Under the pieces are notes generated by a model. That model saw only the letters and a program-made list of their open reading frames with translations, had not been told where the DNA came from and did not search any database. From Paulownia fortunei (lineage: Eukaryota; Streptophyta; Magnoliopsida; Lamiales; Paulowniaceae), in contig CM033113.1 in NCBI GenBank assembly GCA_019321725.1, positions 4,836,001 through 4,900,000 on the forward strand: a stretch of 64,000 nt of DNA, read 5' to 3'. Below are positions 1 through 17,764 of this stretch, one piece after another; within the stretch, counting starts at the first letter, position 1, and each line of letters opens with the position of its first letter. The position numbers and the translations under genes are program-made.

Positions 1-2551
<2,551 letters not shown>

Positions 2552-4719
2552 TCCCCGCTAATTACGCTGATACAACAAAATTTGTTCACTGAAGTTGAGA
2601 TAAAATTTTAGTCTTTGCTCGTCCCGGCATTTATGAGTGTTGCTGGCGTTAAAGTTTGTTCTTGTTGCAGAGCCTTGAACGTTGCTCAGAAGTTTCTCAG
2701 GGGTACAAGAATATGGCTCAAAGAATCCCATGCCTATTCTGCATTAATATTTCAAGAATTTCATAGTCAAATATTGGATAGATTGCGGACGGCTAAGAAT
2801 TTTCAACAAGTGATTAATACCCTCGAAGAATCATCTACGGTATAGAGCATGATTATTTCCCCATCAGCGGAAAAACAAATTGGCGTTGTCGTTTTGATGT
2901 TATCCGTTGATCAATTAGCATTTTGCTTCCTTTATTAACTGGCCTAAAACATGCTTTTTTTGCATGGGATTTGATTATACAAGGTTTATTAGATTAATAA
3001 GGTAATCGGCCACTTTTGTGCTGAATCAAGGAGTAATTAGTTTATTAATTGAATTTAAACTAAACTTTCTTGCTTGATTGTTCTTAAGAAAAGCAGAAGT
3101 CATCTCGTCTCATCTTTTTATCACAAAATCAACAATTATAAAATGGAAAATTCAAAGCGAATATAATCTGGCCAGAAAGTTGTTGAATGAAAAGGATGTA
3201 AAAAATTGATTTCCAGTTACATCAACTGACTGACAGAGTTAATTTGACCTACTATTAATTAGTTAATTAGACTATTTTCTCATGACAATTATTAAATAAC
3301 CTAGTCAATTTTTCAAAAAATCAATTGCACAACATTTAATATCCTAAAAAATATTAAAAATGACAGTATCTTTGGGGAGCAAAGAATCTAAGAAATTATT
3401 AGCATATCTTATAAAGACAATAAGTAAAGAAATAGGATGTGTTTTTTGTGAACTTAAAAGAAATGCAAGTCTTGTTATTTAAGAGTATGGAAAACGTAAC
3501 AGGAAGAATAAGTTGCCGGTCCTAGCCATAAGCTAGGCAACTGATAAAAAAGGTTTCCAAAAATATAAGACTTCAATGCTAAGACATAATCAAAGAAATG
3601 AAGTATTTTTCCTTATGTGAGATGTCGCTATGATTTTTCGTACTGATGTCCATTTTGGTTTATCTCATGTTTAAGCTGAGATTTGCAAAACTCAGACTAA
3701 AGACTAATAGAGCAGAGAAAAGAAGATAAGGATCAAATTTTGTCGTCCTCTCAATGTGATTTCTTCCACCCATTCTTGTGCATTTTAAACACTAGGGACC
3801 ACTAAAGAAAGAAACCATAGATATTGAAGAAAGACGAGGACCAAAAACACTCAAGAACTTTTAGTTTCCAACTAAAATCAAAAAGATTTAAATCAATGAG
3901 ATTTAACATATGCATGAATGTTTGTTTGTCTGAATCCTCCAACCTGCAAACCAGTGATGACAAAGTCAAAGAGGAGGGACCATATAAAACGCAAAATCTA
4001 TACGGCATGCAGAAATGACAATGCTCATTTCACCGTCCTTGACATATATAAATCAAGTCAAATTTTCTATTTGTATAGCACAGTGACGAGAATATTTATG
4101 TAATTTGTGGTGGGAAAATGGTTTTTCCCTTCCCCTGAAACAAACAGCTTAAACTGTGAAAACTATGAAGTAACATACATCATGCGTGTCTGAACAGAAT
4201 GTTATATATGTTTACTGTAGTATTGAATGTTGAATAAGAGATATACTATCTTCAACTGGCCTTCAAGGGCAAGGCTCTTTGAAAATTTCTGTTTCAGCCT
4301 CTGCGTAAATTCTTGATAAAAATAAAAAACTTGGTGTTTACATTACACATATGATCAAATGATCACTTGAAGGATTTTGCATTTCGTGTTCTTGTCTGTT
4401 TTTGCATTTCCCAGTTTCCCTCTCTTAGTAAAAAGTTGAGGTCCTTTTTCTTGTTTATTTATGGTCAGCTCTTTCTATTGCTAAGTCATTCTGATTTTCG
4501 CATTCTGTGGGTGGAGAAAATTTCTTCTCTTCTCTTCTCTTTTCCTGTTTACCTTCACAAGGCAAGAACCAATCATTCTCAGTGAAACCTTTATTCCCAT
4601 TCTTGATCTTTAACTACTTCTTGGTGGCGTAACTTAATAAAGTTATAAAGCACTTCAATTTGGGATTGCAGAGTTTTTTACATCTCAGCAATTTGATATA
4701 AAAATTAACTTCTTTCTTA
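2552..4719. other. Intergenic spacer between the first CRK and a small plus-strand gene
   Basis: The left part should hold the minus-strand CRK promoter. The rest is AT-rich with only short ORFs of no recognisable family. A CT-rich stretch near 4520-4545 probably belongs to the leader of the gene starting at 4720. No RNA gene or transposon ends were recognised. Confidence 0.5.
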
Positions 4720-4995
4720 ATGGGGTTGGTAGAAAGTTTTGGGTGGATGCAGAGCCGTGGCAAGAAACAGTGCAGAAGCCTATTATGGAGGATAAAAGCA
4801 GCAATGAAGAAGGCAGTGAGGAACAGAAGCAAACAACAATACAAATTCCAGTATGATCCTCACAGTTGTGCCCTGAATTTTGACGATGGTCGTCACCATG
4901 AAATGGGGGAGAGAGATAAAGATTTTCACCAAGCCAAATTTCAGGACAGACCAGAGATGACCATTTGGGTTTATGTTCTGTTGGTGGAGTCATAA
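4720..4995 (+). CDS. Small uncharacterised plant protein (91 aa)
   Basis: A single-exon reading frame from an ATG at 4720 to TAA at 4993-4995. The N-terminal half is strongly basic (KKQCRSLLWRIKAAMKKAV). It is followed by a block ending in the motif FQYDPHSCALNFDDG at about residues 43-57. From memory, a YDPxSYxLNFDDG motif after a basic W-containing segment occurs in a family of short, unnamed angiosperm proteins; no function is known to me. No signal peptide or membrane helix is visible. It lies between two minus-strand CRKs, on the opposite strand, with nothing to tie it to them. It is too short for the ORF alone to be convincing; the call rests on the conserved motif and balanced composition. 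Confidence 0.6.
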   Translation: MGLVESFGWMQSRGKKQCRSLLWRIKAAMKKAVRNRSKQQYKFQYDPHSCALNFDDGRHHEMGERDKDFHQAKFQDRPEMTIWVYVLLVES

Positions 4996-5728
4996 GCAAC
5001 TTTAAAAGGTATCCTCATGTTGAAGGAGCTGCTTGCAATTTTTTACGATATTAGTATTATTTAGTTTTTCATGTTTTGCCCCATCATGCATGACAATGTA
5101 GTTTTGATCTTGAAATTGGAAGCACGAGCATAATTTTGTATTCTTACTCTATGAGCTTGGATTAAAAATGGATGAATATAATATTCTATCACAAATCATT
5201 TTGTATTTTTTATCAGATTATACTAATTGTTGTAACTTGTTATAATCAATATAATACAAAAATGCAATTAAATTTACAATAAAAAATCTCACATTATTCA
5301 GAAACGAATAATATAAAAAATACAAGATCTTTTTATACTCAAGAAACGCAAGAGTAGGTTTTTTTATCGCCCCTAAATAAATAAATAAAAAGTAAAAAAA
5401 AAATTGCCACTCTATAAACAAAACTGAAAAAATGCTATTTATTATAAGATGGTATTCCACAAGGGAAAAGATTGAAATATCATTCTTCATGATAAATACA
5501 GTATTTTACTTCTTTCATCCCAGTTAAAATTTTGCTTCTATTATTAACTAAGACAAGCAAAAGAGTGTGTGAGAAAAACATTTCATTTTTATTCAAATAC
5601 AAATAGTTCCACAATCATAACAGTCTATACATGCACACCAATTCTCATAAATACAGACATTTGTAATTCTTACTAAATCACCTCTCCATTGCCAAGTACA
5701 TGTCGATTTTAACTTCCGATCATTTGGT
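4996..5728. other. AT-rich spacer
   Basis: Contains the 3' flank of the small gene and low-complexity A/T sequence at about 5200-5480. No gene was recognised; the minus-strand ORF at 5218-5490 is hydrophobic low-complexity sequence. Confidence 0.5.
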
Positions 5729-5856
5729 TCAGCTCTCAAACAGCGGGATCTTTAAGTGCTGCATAGATAAATCGTTTATTCGAGGATAAGTAGCCTTTTC
5801 GTCAAGCTGGTTTTGTGCCCACATCAGCATTTTCAATAAGCTTGGAAGCTTTGGAT
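5729..5856 (-). other. Possible downstream exon or 3' UTR exon behind the second CRK
   Basis: On the minus strand a good acceptor (GTTTGACAG, ending at 5857) opens a 41-codon frame that starts PKLPSLLKMLMWAQNQ and ends at a TGA at 5729-5731. It lies about 250 bp past the CRK stop at 6108. It could be an alternative last exon, an exon in the CRK 3' UTR, or chance. I do not recognise the peptide. Confidence 0.2.
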
Positions 5857-6107
5857 CTGTCAAACATAAAAAAAATCATTGGGCGACACCAACTATTCTT
5901 AGTGAGGTAACAAAATGCATTAGATACTCAGAAATGGAGCACAATTTGATCGCTAGTTCCCCACATCAATATACATTTTCTACTATCAGAAATGACCATG
6001 TACTGCTGGACGCTGGTGAGGAGCCTACAGCAGCTCGAAATGAGTGCAAAAGCAACTTCTTCAAAAGACCAAAAAAGTGAGGAGTATGCAATCCAGTCAT
6101 GGCTTCA

Positions 6108-8773
<2,666 letters not shown>

Positions 8774-10577
8774 GGTTTTTCCAAGATATGGTGAGTGTTC
8801 TGCAGGATAATTTGATGATTGGTGCCTTTAATTATTCGTCTTGTTACTAAAGTATGCACCTCATATTTTGAGGTGTGAGAGAACTTACAGAAATGAAAAT
8901 TCAACTGAAATTTCTCTGCAATTGTTTGGCAAAGATCTTTTGAAATGGAGTAGTCAATCTAGAGAAGCACACGATATGAATTGATGGTGTAGAATTAGCA
9001 GCCTATTGGAGTAACATAGTACATGGACATATGATTTCCATATCTGTGGGGACAATAGTTTAGTAGTTAAATGCTGCTTGTACTTAGTTTCGTGGAAGAT
9101 AACAAAGGTAGAATATAAAGCAGGCATTGACTTGGACTGGAGCACATAAGATAAATGGGCCACACCTTGAAAGGAACAGTACCACTGTTATCTCATTTTT
9201 CTGCAATTGATTTTCTTCAACGTCAAAATCTGCATGCTTTTAAAGTACCTGGTGATTTTACGAGACAACTTTACCATGCGGTTGTGATATACTCCTATGT
9301 TTCATGCGCGTTGAAAAGGATCGATTTTCACTTAAATATACGTGTACATAAAAATGGGATTTTGACGCTGTTGTTTTGAAGTATTTTGAGAAAAATAATT
9401 TTAGAATATAAATTGGAGAATATTTGAAAAATGAATCATATAAGTTTTTAATTGGTTAGTGGTGTTAAATCAATTATTTTTATTATTATATTAAGATCAA
9501 TATTAGAAAATATATTGTTATATTATTGTAATGATTGAAAAATCTAAATGCATATTTTATTAATGTAATGATTAGAATATGGAAAGACCAGAGTTGATTA
9601 TGTCTTGCACTTTGATTCTTGATCGACTATATCAATAAATATTTGCAAAAGACAACACAATGAATCGATGAAAATATGTGAGAAAAAAAATGAATAAAAC
9701 ACTTCGGATTATTAGATTGCATGTTTAATTTTTCTCTACCTGCATTTCCATTTTAGTATTCTTCAAAATTTTGATTTAATATTTATCATAACATGGAATT
9801 TGATTGTCTGTGACTTTTTTATTGAATAGAGGAGAAATCTACTGCATAAACCAATAAATTAGCAAAAATAAACCAAACCATGTATGTGAAAAGAAAAATA
9901 AAAAAATATACAGGGACCTTTTAAATACGATTAATCAGAAAAATTGATAAGCTGAAGCCAATCATGCTTCTAAAAATAAAATCTGGTTTATATTTTTGCT
10001 TTTATGAGGCATCTGGGATTCTAAGCAGGCCATGGACCATGGTTATGAAGAAATGTAAATGAAAAGAAATTAAATTTAACAAATAATAATCTCATTTCAT
10101 TACAATCAATCTTATTTTAAAACTATTTTGTACATTGACTCGAACGATGACATTATGATATGAAAATAACCAAATATGAATATTGAAAAATGATAGGAAC
10201 AAAATCAAAGGAATTATAAAAATAAAAATCCAATGAAACTGGTGAAAGGTACAAGCAATTAAATTAAAACTTTTGGACGCTTGATCTCTTCTTAGATCAA
10301 CCAATGTCTAATAAGTGTGAAGAGGTTTTAAAATTATCTTGATTGTCTTAAATAATGAAATTTAATATAACCAATGAAATTTGTACTTGTGAATAAATGT
10401 TTATTTTTTTTGAATTTTTTGAGATTTTAGTGTTCGGTCAAAATTGAATAATTTTAGTCAAACACTCCTTTTCTATAATATATAGTAAAGATTACAGCAT
10501 GAAAGAGAAAAGGAGCCGTTGTGGAAATCCTCTTGAAAGTTTGAAACCTGCTACTTTCTCAAGGTCTGCCACTTCCC
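8774..10577. other. Spacer between divergently transcribed CRK and LPXD genes
   Basis: Serves as the shared upstream region of the minus-strand CRK and the plus-strand LPXD. About 9360-9620 is an AT-rich repeat-family copy (see the findings). The rest is AT-rich with no recognisable gene. Confidence 0.5.
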
Positions 10578-13500
10578 ATGGCATTGCGCATTGCCAAATT
10601 CAGTTCCCAGGGCTTCAGGAAACCCAATATCCGTACTCTCTTCTTCACAAGACCCATATCAAACAATTTCACTAGTCAACACCCAGGTAAGTCAGCCTCA
10701 ATCCATGAATGAGTTCTTGCTGCCAACCTTTTTGTGAAAATTCCGCTTAGAACGTATTTAGATTCTGCTTCTACACAACTCCCAACCTGTTTGCAATAAT
10801 TCCGCTTAGATGTTTTTCTATCCACCTTTCATGCTTCTATGTAGTCACACTGTACGTGAATTCTGGGTTTTGCTTGTTAGCATTTATGTTATGCTTCTGA
10901 TGAAGATTATTCATTTTACTGTTATGATCCGAATAAGAATCATAATATTCATCATCCATTGTAGAGAAATTGATAGAGAAAGAAGGGAGAAGAAGCTTGA
11001 GAGAGAGAAGAAACTGGGGAAGAATCAAGAAAGAGAATCAGATTGCTATTCAACTTCCAAAACTGCTCTACAATCTCCTCTTCTATTTCCAATTTGATTA
11101 ACTGCTCCTCTAGCTACCTAACCGTCTAACTAACTCAGCTAATTTGTTAATAAACCAGCCACATATCTCTTGTAAATTGTTTTTTCTTTTGAGAACTCGT
11201 GCTTTGCTATACCCGTGTCTCTGTCTTCACTTATCACTTGTAACATTGCCTTCTTCATCTTTAAGTTTTGCCCTTGAGACTATAACATTTACCATATCTA
11301 TGTTTTGAGATATTTTTTGTGTTTGTTTTTCCCTTGTGTATTAGTTGCATGGGAGTTTGTTTGTTCAGTGTTTCTGGTGTTGAATTTAACCACAATGCCA
11401 ATTGAGTATGCACATTGTCAAACATGAATTCTTTTGGTTTTGTTCATCTTCAACTTTAACTCTTATTGTACTTGAAACATACTTTATCTTCAAGATTAGA
11501 TGAGGATGCTAAGAAAGATGATCAAGAATTTCAGAAATGGTGCAATGGAGGAGGCATGTTTCATAAAACTGCTCATATTGATCCAACTGCTCGAATAGAG
11601 ATTGGCGCACTAGTTCATTCAGAATCTTTTGTGGGTGCAAATGTCTCCATTGGGTCAGGAACCATTGTTGGACCTGCTGTTACAATTGGTCAATCAACAA
11701 GAACAGGGTACAGTCATTTATCTATTCTAGAGACAATTAGATTTGAAACTAAGGTGTATTTTCTGAGCTTGAAAGTTCATTTTTTTCCATGCATGTTAAA
11801 AGTCCCTCCTCTTATTTGTCTATCTGCATACTCATACACAGGATACATGCACCAATTTTTCTTTATATTATTTTTAGTTGACATACAAAAAATTAAAGCC
11901 AGCTAGTTGCTCATAGCCATACCTGGAACTGAACAACTGGTAGCCTAGCTCGTTGAGAAAAACTTATGATGAACAAGAATCTATGGTTGTGATTGAATGG
12001 CACATTTGTTCTTGAGAATTATTTTTATTATAAAAAGAGAAATGAGAAGTAAAATTAGAATGTGTTTGGATGTTTTTTTTTTTTTATGTTTTGAGAAAAA
12101 GTGTAATGTGAACATTTGGTGTGATGTGATGTGATGTTTTCTTTTTTTTTTAAGATGGTGTTTGGTTGGGTTGTTGTTTTACTGAAAAAAATAAGAAAAC
12201 ATGTTTGGTTAGTAATGGATGAGTTTTTGTTTTTTGTTTTTTTTTTGAGAAAAAATGTAATGACATTTGATGTTACATGTTTTTTTTATGAGATGATGTT
12301 TGGTTGAGTAGTTGTTTTTTGGAAGGAAAAAAAAACTAGGTAGGTGGAGATAAGTGATTTTCCAAAAATTTATCTAAAATGCCAAACAAACATCAATTTC
12401 CCCAAAAAAATGTAAAACAAAATTGTGTGAAATGGAGTGGCCAAGCAATCGCAACCTATGATTTTGTTCTAATAATGGTTGAATATATCATTATGTTCTT
12501 CTCTTCGATTGATACCCTGAGCAATTTGACAAAAGAACTGATTATCTTTGCTATTTGGCATTTATAAGATAAGGTTTATCTAGGTTGACATGCAAGCATG
12601 AGAATTTTGTCAAATAAATGCTGTTTTAGTTTCTGAACCTCTCATTCCTGTTTGAAAAGGTTTTCCCAATTGTATTTTGACTCATGGATTCACATTGCGT
12701 TGCGGATGTATCTATTATGTCCACATCAAACCTTTTTGCAACACTTCGATCATTTTCGTTTGCAATTTTTGTTCATTAGAATTCTTATGTCCAACTTTTT
12801 ACATGTCAAGAGATTATGGTACACTATTCCACTGACGTTGGATTGATTTTGACTCAATCAACATATTTTCTCCAGTTACAAGGTTGTACTCAGTAATTGC
12901 ACAGTTGGTGATTTTTGTGTTATTCATCATGGGGTCTGCATTGGTCAAGATGGTAAGGCCTGCACACTTTCAGACTTTGTGGATCAGTATTATCTATTAA
13001 CATCTTTAGTTCCCTTAAATTACAACTTATGTTTAATATGCTATTATGCAAGCTTATATCTCTTATTTGCTAAGATGTAATCTAAGTGGAGTCCTTATTG
13101 TCATTCCTTGTAGGTTTTGGGTTTTTTGTCGATGAACAAGGGCTCATGGTGAAGAAGCCTCAAGTTAGTTTATAATTTTCCTATGATACTTGGCTTGAAT
13201 TCTTGCCTTCTGTATGGTAACTATTAACAACTTTGATTTTTGATGCTGTAAAAGATATTCTCCTTATAAATCTGGATTATTTCTTGAATTTCCACTTTTT
13301 TTATTTCATCCTCTTTATTCTGGTTTGGGGGGGGGGGCGAGGGTGTAGGGTAAACTGTTTATGATGACATACTTTCATCTTTGTTTATTTCTCTACAAAG
13401 TTTATTGTAAACTTTTCCTCTCTTTCTCCAGAGCTTGAAAGCAAGGATAGGCAACCATGTGGAAATAGGTGCAAATACGTGCATTGACAGGGGCAGGTGA

Positions 13501-15025
13501 AATGATGACTTTAACTAACTCCTTGCTGCTATCGTTACAACATTTAGAATGCGCAAAGCTGTTTTTAAGTATACATTTGAATGATGATCCTGCAACATTT
13601 TTGTCCCTGTAGTTGGCGAGATACAATAGTTGGGGATCATACCAAGATCGATAATTTGGTACAGGTGTGATTCAATTTTCCTGCAGTTTTATAATTCTTC
13701 TGGTGAAAGTGATTTTTTGTGCTTCACTTTGCAGATAGGTCACAACGTGGAGATAGGGAAAAGTTGTATGTTATGTGGACAAGTTGGGATTGCGGGTTCA
13801 GTAACGTATGCTATATTATTTTTTCTTTACCACTAGAAGCTTACATTTATATGCAATCATCATCTGTTTAGACTTTTAAGTTCAGTTTTTAGTTAGCTTT
13901 CGAAAGCGCTGAGAATCTGGAACATGTTTCTATGCTGTGTCCTTTCAGGATAGGAGATTATGTGACATTAGGAGGAAGAGTTTCAATCCGTGATCATGTC
14001 TGCATAACTTCGAAGGTGTAATTCTGGATGGTTCCTTCTTCTGCCATCTTATTTTAGTACTTCTTCGTCATGAGCAGTCACAATATTGAGTATTAGTTTA
14101 CAATGTCTATGAGTTCTTATTTCAGTGGTTGAAACTTTCTACTTCAGTTGCATTGTACTGGGTAGGGGTCGTCGACTATGATATTGCTATAATTGGATTC
14201 ATTTTGTCTTAGGAGCCATCAGGTTTATGCCCATACCATCTGAAGCTTGAATCCCGATGCCTCATTGTATACTTCCTGGCTAGCTATTTATATATATATA
14301 TATATATATCTATTTATTTATTTAAAAAAATAGTAACTGAACTTTACCCAAAAAAAATTGAATGTAAACCATAAGTTTTTATTTGATGTCTGCTCACAAC
14401 CAACGAGCCTGATTTGAACTGTCATTTATTCTTATGAGTGGCTCTTGTTTGTTTTTCCAATTCCCTTTTTGGCTCCTTGCACCCATGGGCTAAGGTAAGT
14501 TCCAGTTGTTGAAAGGCACTTTTACCCTGTTATAATAGATACATTTATCCCTGTCAAATTTGCTTTTATCCTGATATGACATTTTATTTATGATATTTCA
14601 AGTATCTCCACTTGCTTTTTGTTTTTTTGGCATCTCAAAGTAGTGGATCTGAATCCAATTAAGACATGTTGATCCTCAACGCTAACATTGTTGATGGCCA
14701 TGGAGATGCAGGTCAGGTTAGCTGCTAATAGCTGTGTCACCAAGAACATCTGTGAAGCAGGGGATTATGGAGGCTTCCCTGCCGTAAGAATTTCCTTCAA
14801 TTCATTTTTCCTGCTAAGTTCAGTATTAGTGGACTTGAGCTGTGGCGATACCCTTCATTGATTCATTTTAATCGACTGAAGGATTTCTGGTTAGAAATTT
14901 TTCTTCCTTCATTGCAGATTCCTATTCATGAATGGCGAAAGCAAGTCGCTGGTGTCCGCCAAATTTCGAAGGAATTTTGGCACCATAGAAAGATGAAGTC
15001 TGCTTCGAACTTACCAAGTACATAA
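10578..15025 (+). CDS. LPXD: UDP-3-O-acylglucosamine N-acyltransferase (LpxD homologue), probably mitochondrial
   Basis: Third acylation step of lipid A-type synthesis: transfer of an acyl chain to the 2-amine of UDP-3-O-acyl-glucosamine. Exons: 10578-10686, 11500-11707, 12876-12952, 13114-13163, 13432-13496, 13613-13664, 13735-13805, 13949-14015, 14712-14783, 14918-15025; 879 nt, 292 residues, all phases consistent. The Arg/Ser/Phe-rich, acid-poor N-terminus ([20 protein letters not shown]) fits a mitochondrial presequence. The body is a left-handed beta-helix of hexapeptide repeats ([14 protein letters not shown] and so on), with [20 protein letters not shown] and [10 protein letters not shown]. 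His190 of QIGHNV matches the proposed catalytic His of bacterial LpxD. The usual bacterial N-terminal uridine-binding domain is largely absent, as in plant LPXD proteins. The acceptor of exon 2 was chosen at 11499 because the earlier AG (11494) would give an immediate stop. Confidence 0.92.
12060..12340. repeat. T-rich, GTTTGG-containing repeat in LPXD intron 2
   Basis: Poly-T tracts alternate with recurring words of the type GTGTTTGG, TTTGGTTG and TTTTGAGAAAAA-TGTAATG, giving two or three degenerate internal copies. It resembles the other AT-rich dispersed copies in this window. Clear terminal inverted repeats were not seen. Confidence 0.4.
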
Positions 15026-15399
15026 TTTGACTGTTCCATGTCGGGAGGTTTTGAAGATCATTCAGAGGGCTGTCGGAGGCGTCAACACAGTTCATGGCAG
15101 CTGATAAGGAAAGTCGGTTGAAATGCAATATGAAAACCTTACCAGGAAACAAAAAATCGATAGTGAACACACACCCTTGTCATATGATAGCCAAGATATT
15201 AACCAACTATTGGTTTTCTAGTGTTACGAACTACTGATTTTCAAGTGTTAACGATTATATTATGCTTCTATATGATATTTCAATTCATGAATATTTTTGA
15301 TAATATCACTCCGGCATATGACATTAAACCCAAAAAAAAATTAAGAAAGAAAATTGAGTACAAAATTTGACTCTATGACTACCTAACTGTATCAACACC

Positions 15400-15981
15400 T
15401 CAATTTCTGATCTTCACTTTTGATGCATTTTGCAGCTCTGCATAATTTCCTCCTGAAACAGTCCCATTAAAATTACTGAATTCTTCTTCATATGCAATCT
15501 GGTGCAGCTTTGTCTTCCATTTGATAATCCGAAACATGACAGCAGTTTCCACCCTAATTGTGAAATCTATATTTCCACCATTCATTGCTTGCCAAAATTC
15601 TTGACTGGCATGGATCAGTATCTGCAGCAGAGTAGTATTCTTGTGCCCTTGATAGAAAGCTGGAGTAGAATTTGTCCCAACAACACCACCACCGCTATAC
15701 AATTCCAAGCTGATGCCACTATAATAAATCCCCATACGCTTGTTTGGATTAAAGATTTCGAGGTCAAAGATTAAAGAGTCGTTCGGAACTGATAGATTCC
15801 GATGAGTGGAATGATTATTGGAATCTATAGCAGGAAAGCGTGCATCTGAAATTCTGAAATATGGATTTTTTGGGGTCAGACTTAGCCATGCAACCACACC
15901 AGCCAAACTTAGAACTGTTACGACACAAAAGAACCAGCAGTAGATACCAAGTCGAGATTTATCAAGTTTACGGCGAACCAT
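15400..15981 (-). CDS. NDR1/HIN1-like (NHL, LEA_2) membrane protein, 193 aa
   Basis: Single-exon gene; ATG at 15981 (MVRRKLDKSR) because the frame upstream has only a TTG. A short basic cytosolic N-terminus, one membrane helix at about residues 11-35, then an extracytosolic LEA_2 domain with the family-typical NPNKRMGIYYSGI block and several N-X-S/T sites. NHL proteins are plasma-membrane-associated and linked to defence and abiotic stress; the biochemical role is poorly defined. The next gene (17004-17681) is a paralogue in the same orientation. A TATA-like box lies about 70 bp upstream. The C-terminus ends without an obvious GPI signal. Confidence 0.85.
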   Translation of the reverse strand: MVRRKLDKSRLGIYCWFFCVVTVLSLAGVVAWLSLTPKNPYFRISDARFPAIDSNNHSTHRNLSVPNDSLIFDLEIFNPNKRMGIYYSGISLELYSGGGVVGTNSTPAFYQGHKNTTLLQILIHASQEFWQAMNGGNIDFTIRVETAVMFRIIKWKTKLHQIAYEEEFSNFNGTVSGGNYAELQNASKVKIRN

Positions 15982-16048
15982 CTGTAAGAGCAATGAATTG
16001 TCAAAGAAGGATTATTGTATACGAGGGTAGAGAAGCTGAAGGGGTATG

Positions 16049-16055
16049 TATATAT
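16049..16055 (-). promoter_or_regulatory. TATA box of the NHL gene at 15400-15981
   Basis: TATATAC on the minus strand, 68 bp before the chosen ATG, which fits a transcription start near 16020 and a short leader. Confidence 0.5.
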
Positions 16056-17003
16056 GGATGGAAGTTAGAAAGACATAGGCTGTTCTAACGACATATATAC
16101 ACTACGTAATAATGAGGATTAGTAATAAATATTTCAAAAGTTTGCGACTTTAACAAGTAGATAGAATATGCTAATCAGTGGTGGATCTGGTTTTGCTTAG
16201 ACGGTGATCTGCCCTGACTAGGAAAACAATTCCTTGGTGAAGAAGGATTAATTAATTAAGCAGTCGAACAAAAAGTTGAGCCAAAAGTACTCTTGGGAAT
16301 TTTGGAGAAAAATCGGAAACAAAAGCTTTGGATAAAGAAGCACCACCTGAATGCTAAAAGCAGATTATGCAGCCTGGACAGATAAAGATCTAATTCAATA
16401 TAAGGTCCCGGCAACCGATGTTTGTGGAATAGCACAACGCTGAATGCGAATTACGGACGTATTCGGCATGGTTGAGCATTAATATCAGTTTTTGAGAATG
16501 TTGAACAAAATTCAGGCCGAGTATATTTTGCATTTATTTTTATTATAGGAATACGATGAGATTGAATTTCAATGTGACATAATATTTTTTTTCTCCTTAA
16601 AATATGGTCTAATAACATCTGTAAGAATTTATTATTTAGATCTTTCATACCTCTATTTATTTTGTTTTTGTGATGTTATATTTAATTAACAATAGTCAGG
16701 TCGAATTGTACGGGTGATTAACAAGTATTTTATTTTATAAAAAATAAAACACTTATCTATCATTTAAATTTCAATCTATGGATATGGAAATGGTATGTAT
16801 AACTCTAGGAGGCCATAAATAGTCTTTCACCTACATTTAATTCGTAAAGTATTAATTCATTAAATTTATTATAATAAATTGATTGCAAAAACCCGATGAT
16901 ATACAGGCAAGTGCAATTCAATGCATTGAAAACCAAAATCAATCCTTGAAAACATCTCCGAATGATTTAGAGCATTATACGACATCTCGGATTACACGGA
17001 AGA
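16056..17003. other. Spacer between the two NHL genes
   Basis: AT-rich, with no ORF of recognisable family. It should contain the 3' end of the upstream NHL gene (near 17000) and distal promoter of the downstream one. Confidence 0.5.
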
Positions 17004-17681
17004 TTAGATGAAGTAAACCGGACACCTCTTATCTTTGTAATTCGGCAAGATCAAACCGTCCGGTCCAACTCCAACCGGACAATTAGCATGCATCTTGTGG
17101 CGCTTGCTATCCCAAGTCGATATTTTGAATCGAATGGTTGACGTAATGTCAAGCCGGAAAACCACCTCGCCCCGCCCCAGGTCCGCAATGAACTGCTGCC
17201 ACCGCTGGCTAGTCCCCGTCAGGTTGGGACCGCCCAGTTGTCCAGCGATCACCGTCGTATTTTTCGGTTCTTGATAAAATGGAAACAACAAGGGGGAACC
17301 GCCTATACTTTGGTCCTCATAATACACCGTCAAATGCATGGAATCATAGTAAATACCAATGTCTTGATTTGCATTACGTGCCGTGGCATTGTAGATTATC
17401 TGGGCATTTTCAAATCCACTTTCTTGGGCCAATGCTGGGATGGAGAATTCTTGGACATGGAATCTTGGTCTGTGAGGGCGTAAACTGAGCCATAGAATGA
17501 AAGTGGTAATGCCCACAAGGAAGAGAAGGGCTAAAAATATGGCACAAATGAGCTTGGAGACTCTGGTGGTTAAACTTTCTTTCACGCGGTGGGCGTAGTA
17601 ACGGGCGGTGTGGTGCCGCTTCATGGGCCTGTTTTCTGGGGTACTGGATTGAATAGGAATATTACGGTTGTCGGACCACAT
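17004..17681 (-). CDS. NDR1/HIN1-like (NHL, LEA_2) membrane protein, 225 aa
   Basis: Single exon from an ATG at 17681 to a stop at 17004. It has a basic cytosolic N-terminus with His/Arg-rich residues 20-33, a membrane helix at about residues 44-67, and a LEA_2 domain with the conserved block NANQDIGIYYDSM at about residues 103-115. The C-terminal half has WDSKRHKMHANCPVGVGPDG, a block typical of the HIN1-like subgroup, and a final CPVYF. Two Cys near the C-terminus could pair. The gene is more HIN1-like than its paralogue at 15400-15981, which lacks this Cys-containing tail. Expected location: plasma membrane. Confidence 0.9.
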   Translation of the reverse strand: MWSDNRNIPIQSSTPENRPMKRHHTARYYAHRVKESLTTRVSKLICAIFLALLFLVGITTFILWLSLRPHRPRFHVQEFSIPALAQESGFENAQIIYNATARNANQDIGIYYDSMHLTVYYEDQSIGGSPLLFPFYQEPKNTTVIAGQLGGPNLTGTSQRWQQFIADLGRGEVVFRLDITSTIRFKISTWDSKRHKMHANCPVGVGPDGLILPNYKDKRCPVYFI

Positions 17682-17757
17682 TTCTCCTTTCCCCGATTTT
17701 CTGATATGAAAGGGTTGTGGGTTGCAAAGAAAAAGAAGCCGTTGATGTGCGGATTGC

Positions 17758-17764
17758 TATATAT
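17758..17764 (-). promoter_or_regulatory. TATA box of the NHL gene at 17004-17681
   Basis: A TATATA core on the minus strand about 77 bp before the ATG, consistent with a leader of roughly 45 nt. Confidence 0.5.

Noticed and set aside
2615..2845. 76-codon plus-strand ORF upstream of the first CRK
   Set aside because: It sits in the CRK promoter region, has no recognisable motif and is of a length expected by chance.
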